The position numbers and the translations under genes are program-made. This document shows, piece by piece, positions 47,891 through 59,056 of a DNA stretch of 64,000 nt. The stretch's first letter is position 1. Every line of letters begins with the position of its first letter. Origin of the DNA: Cryptomeria japonica (lineage: Eukaryota > Streptophyta > Pinopsida > Cupressales > Cupressaceae); contig NC_081415.1 of the NCBI RefSeq assembly GCF_030272615.1, positions 367,142,167 to 367,206,166 of the forward strand, in the 5' to 3' direction. The notes below the pieces were generated by a model. It was given only the letters and a program-made list of their open reading frames with translations, had not been told where the DNA came from and made no database searches.

Positions 47891-47907
47891 AAGGCTCTAA
47901 TACCAAT
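47891..47907 (-). promoter_or_regulatory. Primer-binding site of element 1
   Basis: Element sense ATTGGTATTAGAGCCTT; differs by one base from the initiator tRNA-Met complement TGGTATCAGAGC. Confidence 0.8.
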
Positions 47908-48830
47908 TGTTGGAATCCAATAACACTGAGGGGGGGGGGGTGAATTCGTGTTCTACCAGAATGAGCAATTTTAACCTTATTAAAACATGCATACACCAAC
48001 CAGTATACTGATACACATATAATTGAAAGAAGTAACACAACCAATAAGCCAATCACATAAATAAATACCATAACACACAAAATTATACGTAGAAAACCTC
48101 AAAGAAAAAAAACCACGATGAGATTTGTGACCCACAATATCAATCCACTAGCTATATGAAGAGATATTACAAAATATAGGGGCCTGCACTTGCAGGAAGG
48201 CTTACAACCTAGAGCACACTACTCAATCACAAAAGGAGCCTCATTGAATACATACAAATCCAGACTACAATCTAGAGAAATGATTGAACTGCAAAGATGA
48301 CATCTTCTATGCCTAAATACAGTTTCGATTAAGCTCCGCCTGTTCTGATCTGAAACCCTATATCGGAATAACCCTTTACAAAAATATCCTCACATACATA
48401 ATCTCTCTCATATGTTTCACATCTCCATTATTTCCTTCCAGATACATATCCTCATACCATATCCCAAAATGATCTTACCTACTGACTTATATACCCTTTA
48501 CAATTCATCATGCCTTATGTCAGCTTACAAAGATATTTACAATATGAATATACATGTCAGCTAGATAACATAACACATGACTATAAAAAATAATTGTCGA
48601 TGCCAGATCAAAAAGATGTCGGCCTCCAATACTGATAACCTGATTCTAAACCATGTCAGCCTGCATTGCTGGTAACCAAAGAATTCCTTCCAACCCACTA
48701 GTGCTGGTGTAGTGTCTGTGAAGTGCCTGTTGGTACACAACTGAACCAAAATATGAAGCCAGAACAAGTTGCCATGTTGCCATCAATGACAACATAGTGA
48801 AACCAACCAATTAAGTGCCAATTTCCAACA
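47908..48830 (-). repeat. 5' LTR of element 1
   Basis: TGTTGGAATCC...TTTCCAACA. The G-run has grown to 11 (47930-47940) and the hairpin is reduced to AACAC/GTGTT (47922-47926 and 48048-equivalent position 47948-47952). It otherwise follows 42430-43366 closely. Confidence 0.9.
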
Positions 48831-49166
48831 TTTGCAACCAGTCACCATAGGAGCTCCAACAGGTTTGGAGTCATCTAACTCAAACTTCTTCAACAATTCC
48901 TTCACATACTTAGTTTGAGATATGAATATACCTTTTCCATTCTATGAAATCTACAAATCTAAGAATTTTTTTATCTCACCTATCATAGACATCTCAAATT
49001 TTTTCTACATATCGTCGACAAACTTCATGCTCAAGTCATCATTACCTACAAAGATAATATCATCAACAAAGTCTTCAACAATTAGGATGTTATCATTTTC
49101 TATCTTAAAGTACAAATTATTGTCAATAGCACCTTTATTAGATCTCAATTTCAATAAATATTTATC
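48831..49166 (-). pseudogene. A reverse transcriptase, central part
   Basis: A 336-bp island between elements 1 and 2. On the minus strand it reads from 'DKYLLKLRSNKG' through the catalytic block VEDFVDDIIFVGNDD to 'GIFISQTKYVKELLKKFEL' and 'KPVGAPMVTGC'. These are the copia RT catalytic and following blocks. Two or three stops are present. Confidence 0.9.
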
Positions 49167-50357
49167 TATTAGGCCCAATATGGAAAGCTAATGTACTGAG
49201 AGGGGAGGGGTGAATCAGTACTTCAAATCCTTTTCTTAACAATATCTTTGCTATTATGCATAAACTGAATAGTGCAGTAACATAATATAATGCTAAAACA
49301 AATAAATAACAATCATACATGATTCACTCCATAACACATATATTTTGGTTACGCGAAAACTCTTGGTTAGAGAGAAAAACTACGGTGGGGATGGCACCCA
49401 CAACTTCACTACTGCAGTAATAAAGGTTTCTCGGTTAGAGCTACATGTTTAGCTATTTCTGATAGCTTACCCTGTTAGGAGTATCAAGATCTGTTAGATC
49501 TACCTTGCTAAAGGATTTTACAACACTTAATCTAAATGCTGCACCTGGTTAGAGGCTTTACAATTTATAGACTTGATTAGAGTCTTTTACCCTGTTAAAG
49601 GTTTCTCTTACAACTTCAAAATATTACAATAAAATCATTACAAATATCTGCAACTTTACATCTGGAATGTTATAGCAGATTCTATGTGCTCAAAATAAGA
49701 TTACCTTGCTTATAGCATACCTCGGTAACCCATATAGTAACTCGGTAAACCCTTCTGTTTACTTTGTTCTTTGACTGTTCTTTGAAATCCTTCTCGGTGA
49801 CCTCTATGTCTCTGTAACAGTCATAACACCTAGTGCTTTCACATGTCTTACTTCATATATTTCTATATCTTCCTTTCTGTCATGCTACATGTGTATATCT
49901 GTTCTTAATCCATGTTGTATAAATAGATCTCTTATGACGGTGATCCATTCATTGCTTCAATCTTACAAACTTGTTTTATCGAATGAATAACCATGCAAAA
50001 TATTTCATTGGTTAGATGACCTTGAAATCATACACAATCTTTAAGTGCAATTTCCAATGTGATAACGGTTTTATGTTCCTTGATCTTGTAACATGTTTCC
50101 ATATATATGTCCAGGTTCAATGAATCTGGTAACACGTTTCACTCGGTGTATATCAACTTGATGTGTCATCTTTGCTACTCGGTAGACATGGAATGATACT
50201 CGGTAGACAACTTGGTGCATACTGGGCTCTGTGACTACTTTCTTCTATAACTGACTGGACTGTGCATACCGATTGAATATTTCAGTAGAGATAACTGACT
50301 AGAGTATATTGAATAACTTTGAACAAAAAACTAATGACAACTTGATAAGTAGTAACA
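49167..50357 (-). repeat. 3' LTR of element 2
   Basis: TATTAGGCCC...AGTAACA; the second base is mutated from TG. The U5 hairpin is GTACTGA (49193-49199) and TCAGTAC (49215-49221). Short CTGTTAGGAG/CTTGCTAAAGG repeats lie at 49430-49600. Confidence 0.92.
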
Positions 50358-50375
50358 ATCTCCCCTTTTGACATT
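50358..50375 (-). promoter_or_regulatory. Polypurine tract of element 2
   Basis: Element sense AATGTCAAAAGGGGAGAT. Further purine tracts at 50493-50500, 50641-50648 and 50703-50714, the last next to a 'tgtcaaaaagggg' repeat of the primary site. Confidence 0.8.
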
Positions 50376-51018
50376 AGTTGAGATGTTTGACAAAAACTAC
50401 TTTCAAAGTTATAACTCAATAATCTATATACTTGCAAAATTTGACTATACTGATAGTATATACAATAGTCAATGAAATAGTAAATCCAGATATACTCCCC
50501 TTATCGATATACTGTACAAAACTCTGATTTTGCATGCTCGGTGATCAATGTTCTGTGTGCTGCACTTGTTCTTTGCTTACTATTCTGTTCACTGCTCGGT
50601 TCACTACTCTTGGGTACTCTGCTTACTCTGCTTGGTATACTCCCCCTGTATACTACACTCATTTTGTTTGATACTATACTTTGATGCTTTGAATACTATA
50701 TCACTCCCCCTTTTTGACAAACATCAAAATTTAGTTACCATTTGGTGGTGGCAACTGGTCAAAAATGGATTTGTACTTTGTCCATGCTTCGGTGAGAGCA
50801 ATAGAGAGGGCATCCTTTACACTATCCATTAAAGAATTATGCGCTTGAATATCAACCAATATTGATATTAAGCCATCTAGAGTGCTTCCCTATTGTGTCG
50901 TAGATAGGTATGTGGCTCGGTTGATCTGTTCTTGGACGGATGAAAGATGAGGAAGGAATAATGTCTGAAGTGTCATTATGTCCATCCTGATCTTGTGTTC
51001 TTCATTTCTTAGGTCCAA

Positions 51019-53700
51019 TTATTGAGCCATGAGCTGTTGTAACTTTGTATAGAAATTCTGAACAAAATTGGGCTTGGTGGTCAACTTATTTGAGAGATCG
51101 GTGATCTCTTTCTCAATTGCTTTTGTTTTATTTTTTATGTCTTTAATGAATAAAGAAAATGTATAGAGTTTCTGAAATAAATAAAGAATGTGCTTGAGTT
51201 GAGGGGTCAACTCAGCAATAAATTTGACAAGTTTAACTTTGCCAATAGCTATAGCTTTTTGTACCTCTTCTATCATTTTTGCAGTGAGCTCCTTGTCTAT
51301 TAACTTGCTCAAATATTCGGACGCATCTACTCCAGATGTCTCTATCTTGGTTAGGAGTTCATTTAGTTGAATGTGGATGGCTGCATCTTTGGTTATTGTA
51401 GCTTCAGGTAGCATATCTTTTAAGAGTGCTTTCACCTTTTGAAGTACTTTATTTTTCTTTTGAATAGCCATTTGCTTCTCTTGTTCGACCTTTTCTTTGC
51501 ATAGTTCACCGAAATCAATGAGTGCTTTCCCCTTTAATTTGGATATATCAACATTGGGCAACACTATTGGTTTTGACAAATCTACTTTGAAACTATGCTT
51601 TTTCATCTTCTTTTCTTTACCTTTCACCGATTGAACTAAGACAATGGCTTGTGAGGCTTGATGACCCTCGGTAAGTTGCTTGGTAGAGGCAACACTTTGG
51701 TTGGTTTCCTTAGCCTCTGTAGTGTACTTTGGTGTCTCGGTACTCGGTGTCTCAGTTGCAACATTTTCAGTGCTAGAAGGATCCTGAGACGTCTGTTCTT
51801 GAGTAGTACCTTCTCTTGCATTCTATCGTTTCCTGTTCCGGTGCCTCTGTATCCATGATATCTTCATCTATTTGAATGGTGTCAGCAGGATCTTGCTCGG
51901 TAACATCAGGATCTTGCTCGGTGACATCAACTATTTCAACTTCAGCTTGCTCACCGACATCCTTGTTTCTAAAGATTTCCTGCCACTTTTATTTTGTCTC
52001 ATTTTCCACTTCAATATATAGCCCATTCATTAGTTTCAAGGCTTTTTGTTTGACAAGGAACTTTGTGTGGTAGGTTGTCAGATGTTCTTTTATTTTAGCT
52101 ACCGACATATCAGGAAAGAGATGTACCAGACTTCTTTCTCTGATCTATTTCTCTGAGAATAGGGCATATTGCCACCTGTTATCAATATGTGCATATAATT
52201 CTTTTGGAAGAGAATTAGAGACTTCTAATAGGACCAATCGGAATTTCAGAAGTGTGCAGATGACAACTTCTTCAATTTGTCTCTTTTCATCTTCATTTCT
52301 GGATTCATACTTAACATATCTGAATCCTCCAAATCCACCATATTCCTTCAGATTAGTACAAAAATTTTCAACACTATGTACATTTACCTTCTTGCTCTTG
52401 ACAATCTGAAATTTGCTTGCATCCTCAGATTCGGTGTCACTAGACTCTTTTGCCAAAATGAGTCTCCGAGTAGATTTCTTCTAAGTTTTTGTTACCTTGG
52501 GAACAATAACACTCTTTGTTTTCTTACTCGGTGAAGCTGCAGATGCTCTTGTGTTAGTTCGCTTTGCTGGAGGAGTCGGTGAGGGCTTTGATGTGTCCCG
52601 TTTCTTTCTTTTCAACACTTTTCCCTTAGGTAATTCGGTGCTCAGTGTTATAGCTGCCTCTTGGGCTTCAGATTCCTCTTCGATAATGGCTATAGTGCCT
52701 TTGATAGGTGTGGAGGAAGAATCTTCTCCGAATTTCTCCGATAATGCCTTTATTTGTTGCCTTTCTTGTAGCTTTGGGTACTACAAAGCTCATTTTTACT
52801 TTTTCCTTCACTTCTTCATAGGTTCCATACCTCAGCTCGGTAGCATGCCTTGGTAATGTAAGAAATGCATCAATTTGCTATTGTGTGATGTCAAAATCAA
52901 TCTCGTAACCCATAGGTGACAAAGATTGAGTTCTTGGTTCCATAGCATTCACATAATAGTAATCAGTGTCTACTTCAAAACATATCTCATCTTTGTATTT
53001 CTCCACTAGCTTGGGTGGAATCCGGTACCTGTTATGCATTTTCTCTTGAAACTTACTGAAGTAATCATCCATAATATCATTAAAATTATCACCTAGCTTC
53101 TTAATGAAGTCATTGATTTGATGGGTGATTGGTTGGTGTAGTTCCCAAACAACTTTACCGACTGATGGAAAAAAAATTTCAAAATAGAAAAACATGCATA
53201 CAAGTAGTGATCCAAACTTTAGTGTATTAGTCGAGTTGTTCTTCTTTGGCTTCCTGATGGTGTTTAGATTCTCAAACAAGTTTTTTAGAAACACCTCACA
53301 TAGATCAATTTTCATTCCCTTTTTCACAATTTTGTATGCTAGGTCTACTGTTGCACAGGGTACACTGTTTTCCCTTGCCGATTGGAAGCAACAGTCACCT
53401 ATTACTCTAATGGAAAATTTTAGTTTTTCATCAGTGACATTGTTCAATTTCAGTCCTCTGCAATCTGATTCTACTCCGGTTAAACTGATCAATTCCTTTT
53501 GTGATATCATCTTTTGAGCTTGGGCATGATCATAAATAGGGTAACCGGTGATCAGATGAATGATTTCCTTGGTAATCTTAAACGGTTGCTCTTCTAGCCA
53601 CATGAAGTCATCATGAACTCTGCTCAGAACAAACTTGACCCACTGGGGTTTGAACACACGGGGATAGGTCAGGGCTTCAGTTAATCCCTTGATCTTAATG
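51019..53700 (-). pseudogene. Element 2 ORF2: unrecognised coiled-coil protein
   Basis: Frames 52878-53657, 52145-52456 and 51019-51627 on the minus strand form the counterpart of element 1 ORF2. The N-terminal part (259 codons) has 'FVLSRVHDDFMWLEEQPFKI', a Cys-containing middle and 'LVEKYKDEICFEVDTDYYY' followed by 'MGYEIDFDIT'. The middle part has 'NEDEKRQIEEVVICTLLKF' and 'LPKELYAHIDNRWQYA'. The C-terminal 202 codons are Lys/Glu/Leu-rich coiled coil ending 'FYTKLQQLMAQ'. The order of landmarks matches element 1, but sequence identity is modest. Function unknown; a particle or adaptor protein is possible. Confidence 0.65.
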
Positions 53701-54477
53701 TGCTCTTACTATCCAATTTACCATCGATGCACAATTCATCATATGTGTCTTTGATTTCAACATGATCGAGTTCTTCAACATGACATTTGGTGAAGAATCT
53801 CACATCCTCTGCTAATAACACTCTATCCGGGATGAGTGAAAATGTGGTTTTGTCATCCGTTTCAGATGCAACTTTGGGAGTTAAAGACTATTTTAGTGAG
53901 GGCTTTTCAACATTCTTAACAACGATGGGATCTTGGATCTTAGGTGCCATTTATAGATTTAAGATAAAAACTAACAAAAGATCCTTAGAGTTTGAGGATT
54001 TTCAAATGGCAGACGCTTCACACTTAGCAGATAATAATAACTTGATAAGATCGGTAAACCAGCTTAACAATGCATTGAGATTGATGTAAATACCTTGAAT
54101 TTTTCTTTGTAGGAGGTTTGATCGCCTTAGATTCGCTTTGCTCTGCTCTCTCAAAAACTTGGTAAGTAAAAATGACCACGTAAATGCTTTAAGTACATAA
54201 TATACCTTATCGGGCTCCGTGCAAGTTAGGTCAAAAACATTAAATGCACTCAGTTCCAATAAAATTTCTTCCCTTTTTTTGTGCTTTAACCGAGTAACCA
54301 AACTTCCTTCATTTACTGACTTGATAGGTTTCCTGTATAGTGCTCCAAAAGACTTTGATAGAATTTCAAACTTACTACTACATCTTAATTATGTAGATTT
54401 TGAATTAAGTACATAATAAATTAGGAACTGTTAAGATTTAACCTTGAGAGAATGCAGTCCCTTCATACCTTTACCGA

Positions 54478-55780
54478 TTAATTTCGAATAGGTGCACCTA
54501 ACTCGGTAGGTAAGGTGCTTTCTTTATTTGACATAATTTCCTTCTTTTTCCAAATCATCTGTAATTTGCCTTTTATTTCTTCAGTGTCTTTTCTAGGTTG
54601 ATCTCTACAATCTCCAGCCATGTGTTCAACTTTGTGACAATGAAAACATGCCATACCAGGATTTCTCCATGATCTTCGGTTGTTCATTCCAAACCTTATA
54701 AAGCAGTTGGCACTTATATGTCCATATCTTCCACAACATTCACACCATATCCTTGTATTGTAATCCCATGGTACTATAGCATATTGTCGGTTAAGATCTC
54801 TGTGGGTTCGGTAGCTTCCAGTATTTGCTTGGTGTGTATACCACATATAGTTCTTTTGCTTGTACCAACACTTCTCGGTACTATGTCCATATCTATTGCA
54901 GTTTTTACAAAACCCTTTGAATTTTGCCTTTTGATAATTGTTAACAGACTTTTTCCTACATTGATTAAATGTGTGACCATATTTATTACAATTGTAACAA
55001 TAACCATTGGACCTAGTGACATTCGGTTGGTTACCTTTTGTGATTTGGCACATGTTGGCAGTGTGACCTTGATTTCCATAGTAGTTGCAAATAGGTTTCT
55101 TTCTTTTGATGTTCTTCTTGATTCCAGCTTGCTTTGATGATTCTCCTCTCTTGGTAGTATGGATTCCCTTCTCGGTAGAGTCTTTTCCTTTGTAAACGAG
55201 TCCTACATCTTTGTTGGGTCTTCTTGTATTCAGTTGCTCATCCAACATCTTTGATGCTTCATAACTCTTCTTCAGTGTTTCTTTGGATTTCTTCTTTGTT
55301 TCAAGTTCATTGGTCAACCTTGATACTTCAAGTTTCAATGCTTGATTCTCACCATCTTTTAGATTTGCTTCATGATGTGCATAACCTAGTTGATCCTCGT
55401 CTGTCCTCAATGCATCAAGATTTTTAGTCATTTATGTGCTGAAATGTTCATGTTCTCTTTTCATTGCTTTTAGTTGATCAGCCAGTGCTTTGTTCTTTTC
55501 TTTCAATACTCCAATCATTTCTTCAATCTCTTCAGACATACTGTTCTTAGATGATGTCTCAATTTGTTCCACTAACTCTTGAGAGTCCTACAAATCATCA
55601 GATAATCTTCTTCTCACTTTCAAAGATTTTTGCATTTGCCTTTGCATGTCTGCAATCACTTGATTAGCATGATCCAGCTCTTCTTGCAGATACACAATCC
55701 TCTGAGATTGTTTATAGCCTTCCATTGATAAGATCTTTCTCTTTAGTTAGTTAAACCCTTTTCCAAGATTGCAACTCTGA
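54478..55780 (-). pseudogene. Element 2 ORF1: coiled coil and five-zinc-knuckle array
   Basis: The 317-codon frame 54478-55431 begins in a coiled coil (LKLEVSRLTNELETKKKSKE) that continues upstream to about 55740 in broken frames. It then has five CCHC-type knuckles: CNYYGNQGHTANMC (second Cys replaced by Tyr), CYNCNKYGHTFNQC, CKNCNRYGHSTEKC, CECCGRYGHISANC and CFHCHKVEHMAGDC. Linkers are basic and aromatic. Gag proteins usually have one or two knuckles. A nucleic-acid-binding role is a reasonable inference. The copia Gag N-terminal domain is missing. Confidence 0.75.
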
Positions 55781-55787
55781 TACCAAT
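55771..55787 (-). promoter_or_regulatory. Primer-binding site of element 2
   Basis: Element sense ATTGGTATCAGAGTTGC, complementary to the 3' end of initiator tRNA-Met; same form as in M. Confidence 0.85.
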
Positions 55788-57433
55788 TGTTAGGCCCAAT
55801 ATGGAAAGCTAATGTACTGAGAGGGGAGGGGTGAATCAGTACTTCAAATCCTTTTCTTAACAATATCTTTGTTATTATGCATAAACTGAATAGTGCAGTA
55901 ACACAATATAATGCTAAAACAAATAAATAACAATCATACATGATTCACTCCATAACACATATATTTTGGTTATGCAGAAACTCTTGGTTAGAGAGAAAAA
56001 CTACGGTGGGGATGGTACCCACAACTTCACTACTACAATAATAAAGGTTGCTCGGTTAGAGCTACATGTTTAGCTATTTCTGATAGCTTACCCTGTTAGG
56101 AGTATCAAGATTGTGAGATTTTGCCAAGATCAAGAGCTCAATGAAATGTACAAAATAGAGACAAAATATAGGACAAGAATAAACTGTATTCTCATCAATA
56201 GAAAATGATCAATAATCAATGTTACATACAATGTAGATGAGCCTGCTTATATAGGCAAGGCTAGGGATATGTGAGCACACAAACATGACATGTGGCTCAA
56301 TAAGAAACAAGGGTAGGTAGGAAATAGGTGTGGGTAGGTAGGAGAAATAATATAATAGTCCACATGAGGTGGATCACCCACTGAATGTGGAGTGTAACAA
56401 CAAGATCAACACCATAAAAGGTGGAATTTCTCCTACACACACTATCCCAATGTGACACAAACACCCAAGTGTCTCATACCCAAACTACTATAAAATGCAT
56501 TTCCTAAGTAAACTTAAGTAAGTGTAATAATATCCAAGATGAATAATTATTTACACCAACAAAGATCTATTAGATCTACCTTGCTAAAGGATTTTACAAC
56601 ACTTAATCTAAATGCTGCACCTGGTTAGAGGCTTTACAATTTATAGACTTGATTAGAGTATTTTACCATGTTAAAGGTTTCTCTTACAACTTCAAAATAT
56701 TACAATAAAATCATTACAAATATTTGCAATTTTACATCTGGAATGTTATAGCAGATTCTATGTGCTCAAAATAAGATTACCTTGCTTATAACATACCTAG
56801 GTAACCCATATAGTAACTCGGTAAACCCTTCTATTTACTCTATTCTTTGACTGTTCTCTGAAATCCTTCTCGGTGACCTCTATGTCTCTATAACAATCAT
56901 AACACTTAGTGCTTTCACATGTCTTACTTCATATATTTCTATATCTTCCTTTCTGTCATGCTACATGTATATAGCTATTCTTAATCCATGTTGTATAAAT
57001 AGATCTCTTATGATGGTGATCCATTCATTGCTTCGATCTTACAAACTTTTTTTATCGATTTAATAACCATGCAAAATATTTTATTGGTTAGATGACCTTG
57101 AAATCATACACAATCTTTAAGTGCAATTTCCAATGTGATAACGGTTCTATGTTCCTTGATCTTGTAACACGTTTCCATATATATGTCCAGGTTCAATGAA
57201 TCTTGTAACACATTTCACTCGGTGTATATCAACTCAGTGTATCATCTTTACTGCTCGGTAGACATGGAATGATACTTGGTATACAGCTCTGTGCATACTG
57301 GGCTCTGTGACCACTTTCTTCTATAACCAACTAGACTGTGCATACCGACTGAATATTTCGGTAGAGATAACCAACTAGAGTATATTGAATAACTTTGAAC
57401 AAAAAACTAATGGCAACTTGATAAGTAGTAACA
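55788..57433 (-). repeat. 5' LTR of element 2, interrupted by solo LTR N
   Basis: TGTTAGGCCC...AGTAACA. U5 hairpin GTACTGA (55814-55820) and TCAGTAC (55836-55842). Interrupted at 56112-56561. The remaining sequence follows 49167-50357 closely. Confidence 0.92.
56112..56561 (-). mobile_element. Solo LTR N (450 bp), nested in the LTR of element 2
   Basis: TGTGAGATTTTGCC...TTACACCAACA with a perfect duplication AAGAT (56107-56111 and 56562-56566); the uninterrupted site is visible at about 49507-49511. In minus sense it starts TGTTGGTGTAA and has CTATATAAGCAGGCTC (TATA box) near 56244-56259, so it is a short copia-type LTR of another family. It is the youngest insertion by position. Confidence 0.93.
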
Positions 57434-57438
57434 TTATC

Positions 57439-57900
57439 TAGTCTAGCATACTAGGCTCTAGGGGCTTGGTTAAGTCCACAAAGAGATCTCTTCAGTTTAC
57501 ATACCATGTCTCCATAATCTGACAATGAAAATCCATCAGACTGCCCAATGTTGACTTCTTCCTCAAGATCACCTTTCAAAAAGGCAGATTTGACATCCAT
57601 TTGATATACCTTGAAATCTTTATAAGTAGCATAAGAAAACATAGTCTAACAACTTCAAGTCTAGCCATCAGAGAAAAAGTCTCCTTATAATCTATTCCTT
57701 CTTTCTGAGAATATCCTTTGCAAACCAGTCTAGCTTTATTTCTGACAACCTCACTGACTTCATTCAATTTGTTTCTGAATACCCATTTAGTACCAATAAC
57801 ATTCTTTTCCTTAGGTCTAGGCACAAGTTCCCAAGTATTATTCCTTTCAATCTGATCTAGTTCTTCTTCCATAGCTCTCATCCAATTTTCATCTTTGCAA
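57439..57900 (-). pseudogene. A reverse transcriptase, N-terminal part
   Basis: Minus-strand frames show 'NTWELVPRPKEKNVIGTKWV', 'ARLVCKGYSQKEGIDYKETF', 'YQMDVKSAFLKGDLEEEV' and 'KRSLCGLNQAPRA', the first copia RT blocks. After 'APRA' the conserved Trp codon is TAG. The frame runs into element 2 at 57433 and continues at 49166. One frame change lies near 57640. Confidence 0.9.
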
Positions 57901-59047
57901 GCTTCAACAACATCTTTCAGTTCAACTTTAGAAATCAAGGATACTTCTTCAACAACTAACCTTCTTCTAGTCATTACACCTTTATTCTTATCACCAATAA
58001 TCTGATTTTCAGAATGATTCAATGTTACATACCTCAAAGTCTTCTGATTGTTCTAATTATCAGGTTCTTGCACCTCTTCATTGACAACAACAACATCCAG
58101 ATTAACTGGCTCTACAAGATCATTCTTCTTAGGAACTTCAGTTTGAACATGATCTAAAACAATGTGTTGTCCATCATCATAACCACATGCTCTAATCTCT
58201 TTTCCAAGGTTCTCATCCACCTTCACATTTTCACTCTCCACTATCTTTCTCAGTCTCTTGTTGTAGCACTGGTAGGCTTTTCTTTTTGTTAAATATTGCA
58301 AGAAAATTCCTTCATCACTTATAGTATCAAACTTTCTATAGCCTCATCTCACTTGATATAACATTTGCTATCGAATACTCTGAAATATCTCACAGTAGGA
58401 ACACGACCAAACCATAACTCATAAGGGGTCGTACCGATATCACCTTTGATGTGAACTCTGTTGAATGTGTAAACAACAGTGCTAATGGCTTCTCTCTAGG
58501 AGATCTTCGGAACATTCCCTTCAATTAGCATAGTCCTTGTAGCATCTAAGACAATTTTGTTCTTCCTTTCAATAACTTTATTTTGTTGAGGGGTTCTAGG
58601 AGCAGAAAATTGTCTTCTAATCCCATGCTTCTCAAATAATGAATTGAAACCAGAACAAAATTCTCCACCTCTATCATACCTTAGACACTTCACCTTCAAT
58701 CCAGACTCAGTCTCAACCTTTTCTTTGAATATTCTGAATTTGTCCAACGCTTCTGATTTCTCCTTCAAAAAGACAACCCATATCATCATATAATAATCAT
58801 CTATTAGCAGCATAAAATATCTATCACCCTGCACACTTCTAACATTTGTAGGTCCATATAGGTCAGTATGCACAAGATCTAGCAATCCATCTGATGTACA
58901 GTATTTTCTCTTGAAAGAAATACTTGTTTTCTTATCCAACTGACATTCCTTACATACTGGATTAGCATGCTTAATAATCTTAGGCATATCTCTTACAACA
59001 TGTGTATAACTGATCTTAATCATTGAATCAAAATTTACATGACACAT
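57901..59047 (-). pseudogene. A integrase and linker to RT
   Basis: The frame 58496-59047 has CKECQLDKKTSISFKRKYC (zinc-region end), LVHTDLYGPTNVRSVQGDRY with the first catalytic Asp, CLRYDRGGEF (second Asp region) and RTPQQNKVIERKN with the Glu. The linker (57901-58490) is acidic and carries 'EACKDENWMRAMEEELDQIE'. It would integrate copia cDNA. Stops separate it from the neighbours. Confidence 0.88.
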
Positions 59048-59056
59048 TCTCCTATG

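Larger units (their letters stand above)
42430..48830 (-). mobile_element. Element 1: pol-less LTR element, nested in A
   Basis: LTRs at 42430-43366 (937 bp) and 47908-48830 (923 bp), polypurine tract 43367-43384 and primer site 47891-47907. The internal 4.5 kb carries ORF1 with zinc knuckles and ORF2 with coiled coils. No protease, integrase or RT is recognisable in either strand. The A frame breaks exactly at its edges; the target duplication is TTTGC on the right and a degraded TTTTA on the left. It is a non-autonomous, LARD-like element with coding capacity. Confidence 0.85.
49167..57433 (-). mobile_element. Element 2: pol-less LTR element, nested in A
   Basis: A perfect 5-bp duplication TTATC flanks it (49162-49166 and 57434-57438). 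The LTRs are 49167-50357 (1191 bp) and 55788-57433, which is also 1191 bp after removing solo LTR N and its duplication. The internal 5.4 kb has ORF1 with a five-knuckle array and ORF2, and no recognisable protease, integrase or RT. The LTRs differ by only scattered substitutions, so it looks younger than K. Confidence 0.92.

Noticed and set aside
42430-48830. Cellular zinc-knuckle gene flanked by repeats
   Set aside because: The matched LTRs, primer site, polypurine tract and interruption of the A frame at both edges show that it is part of a retroelement.
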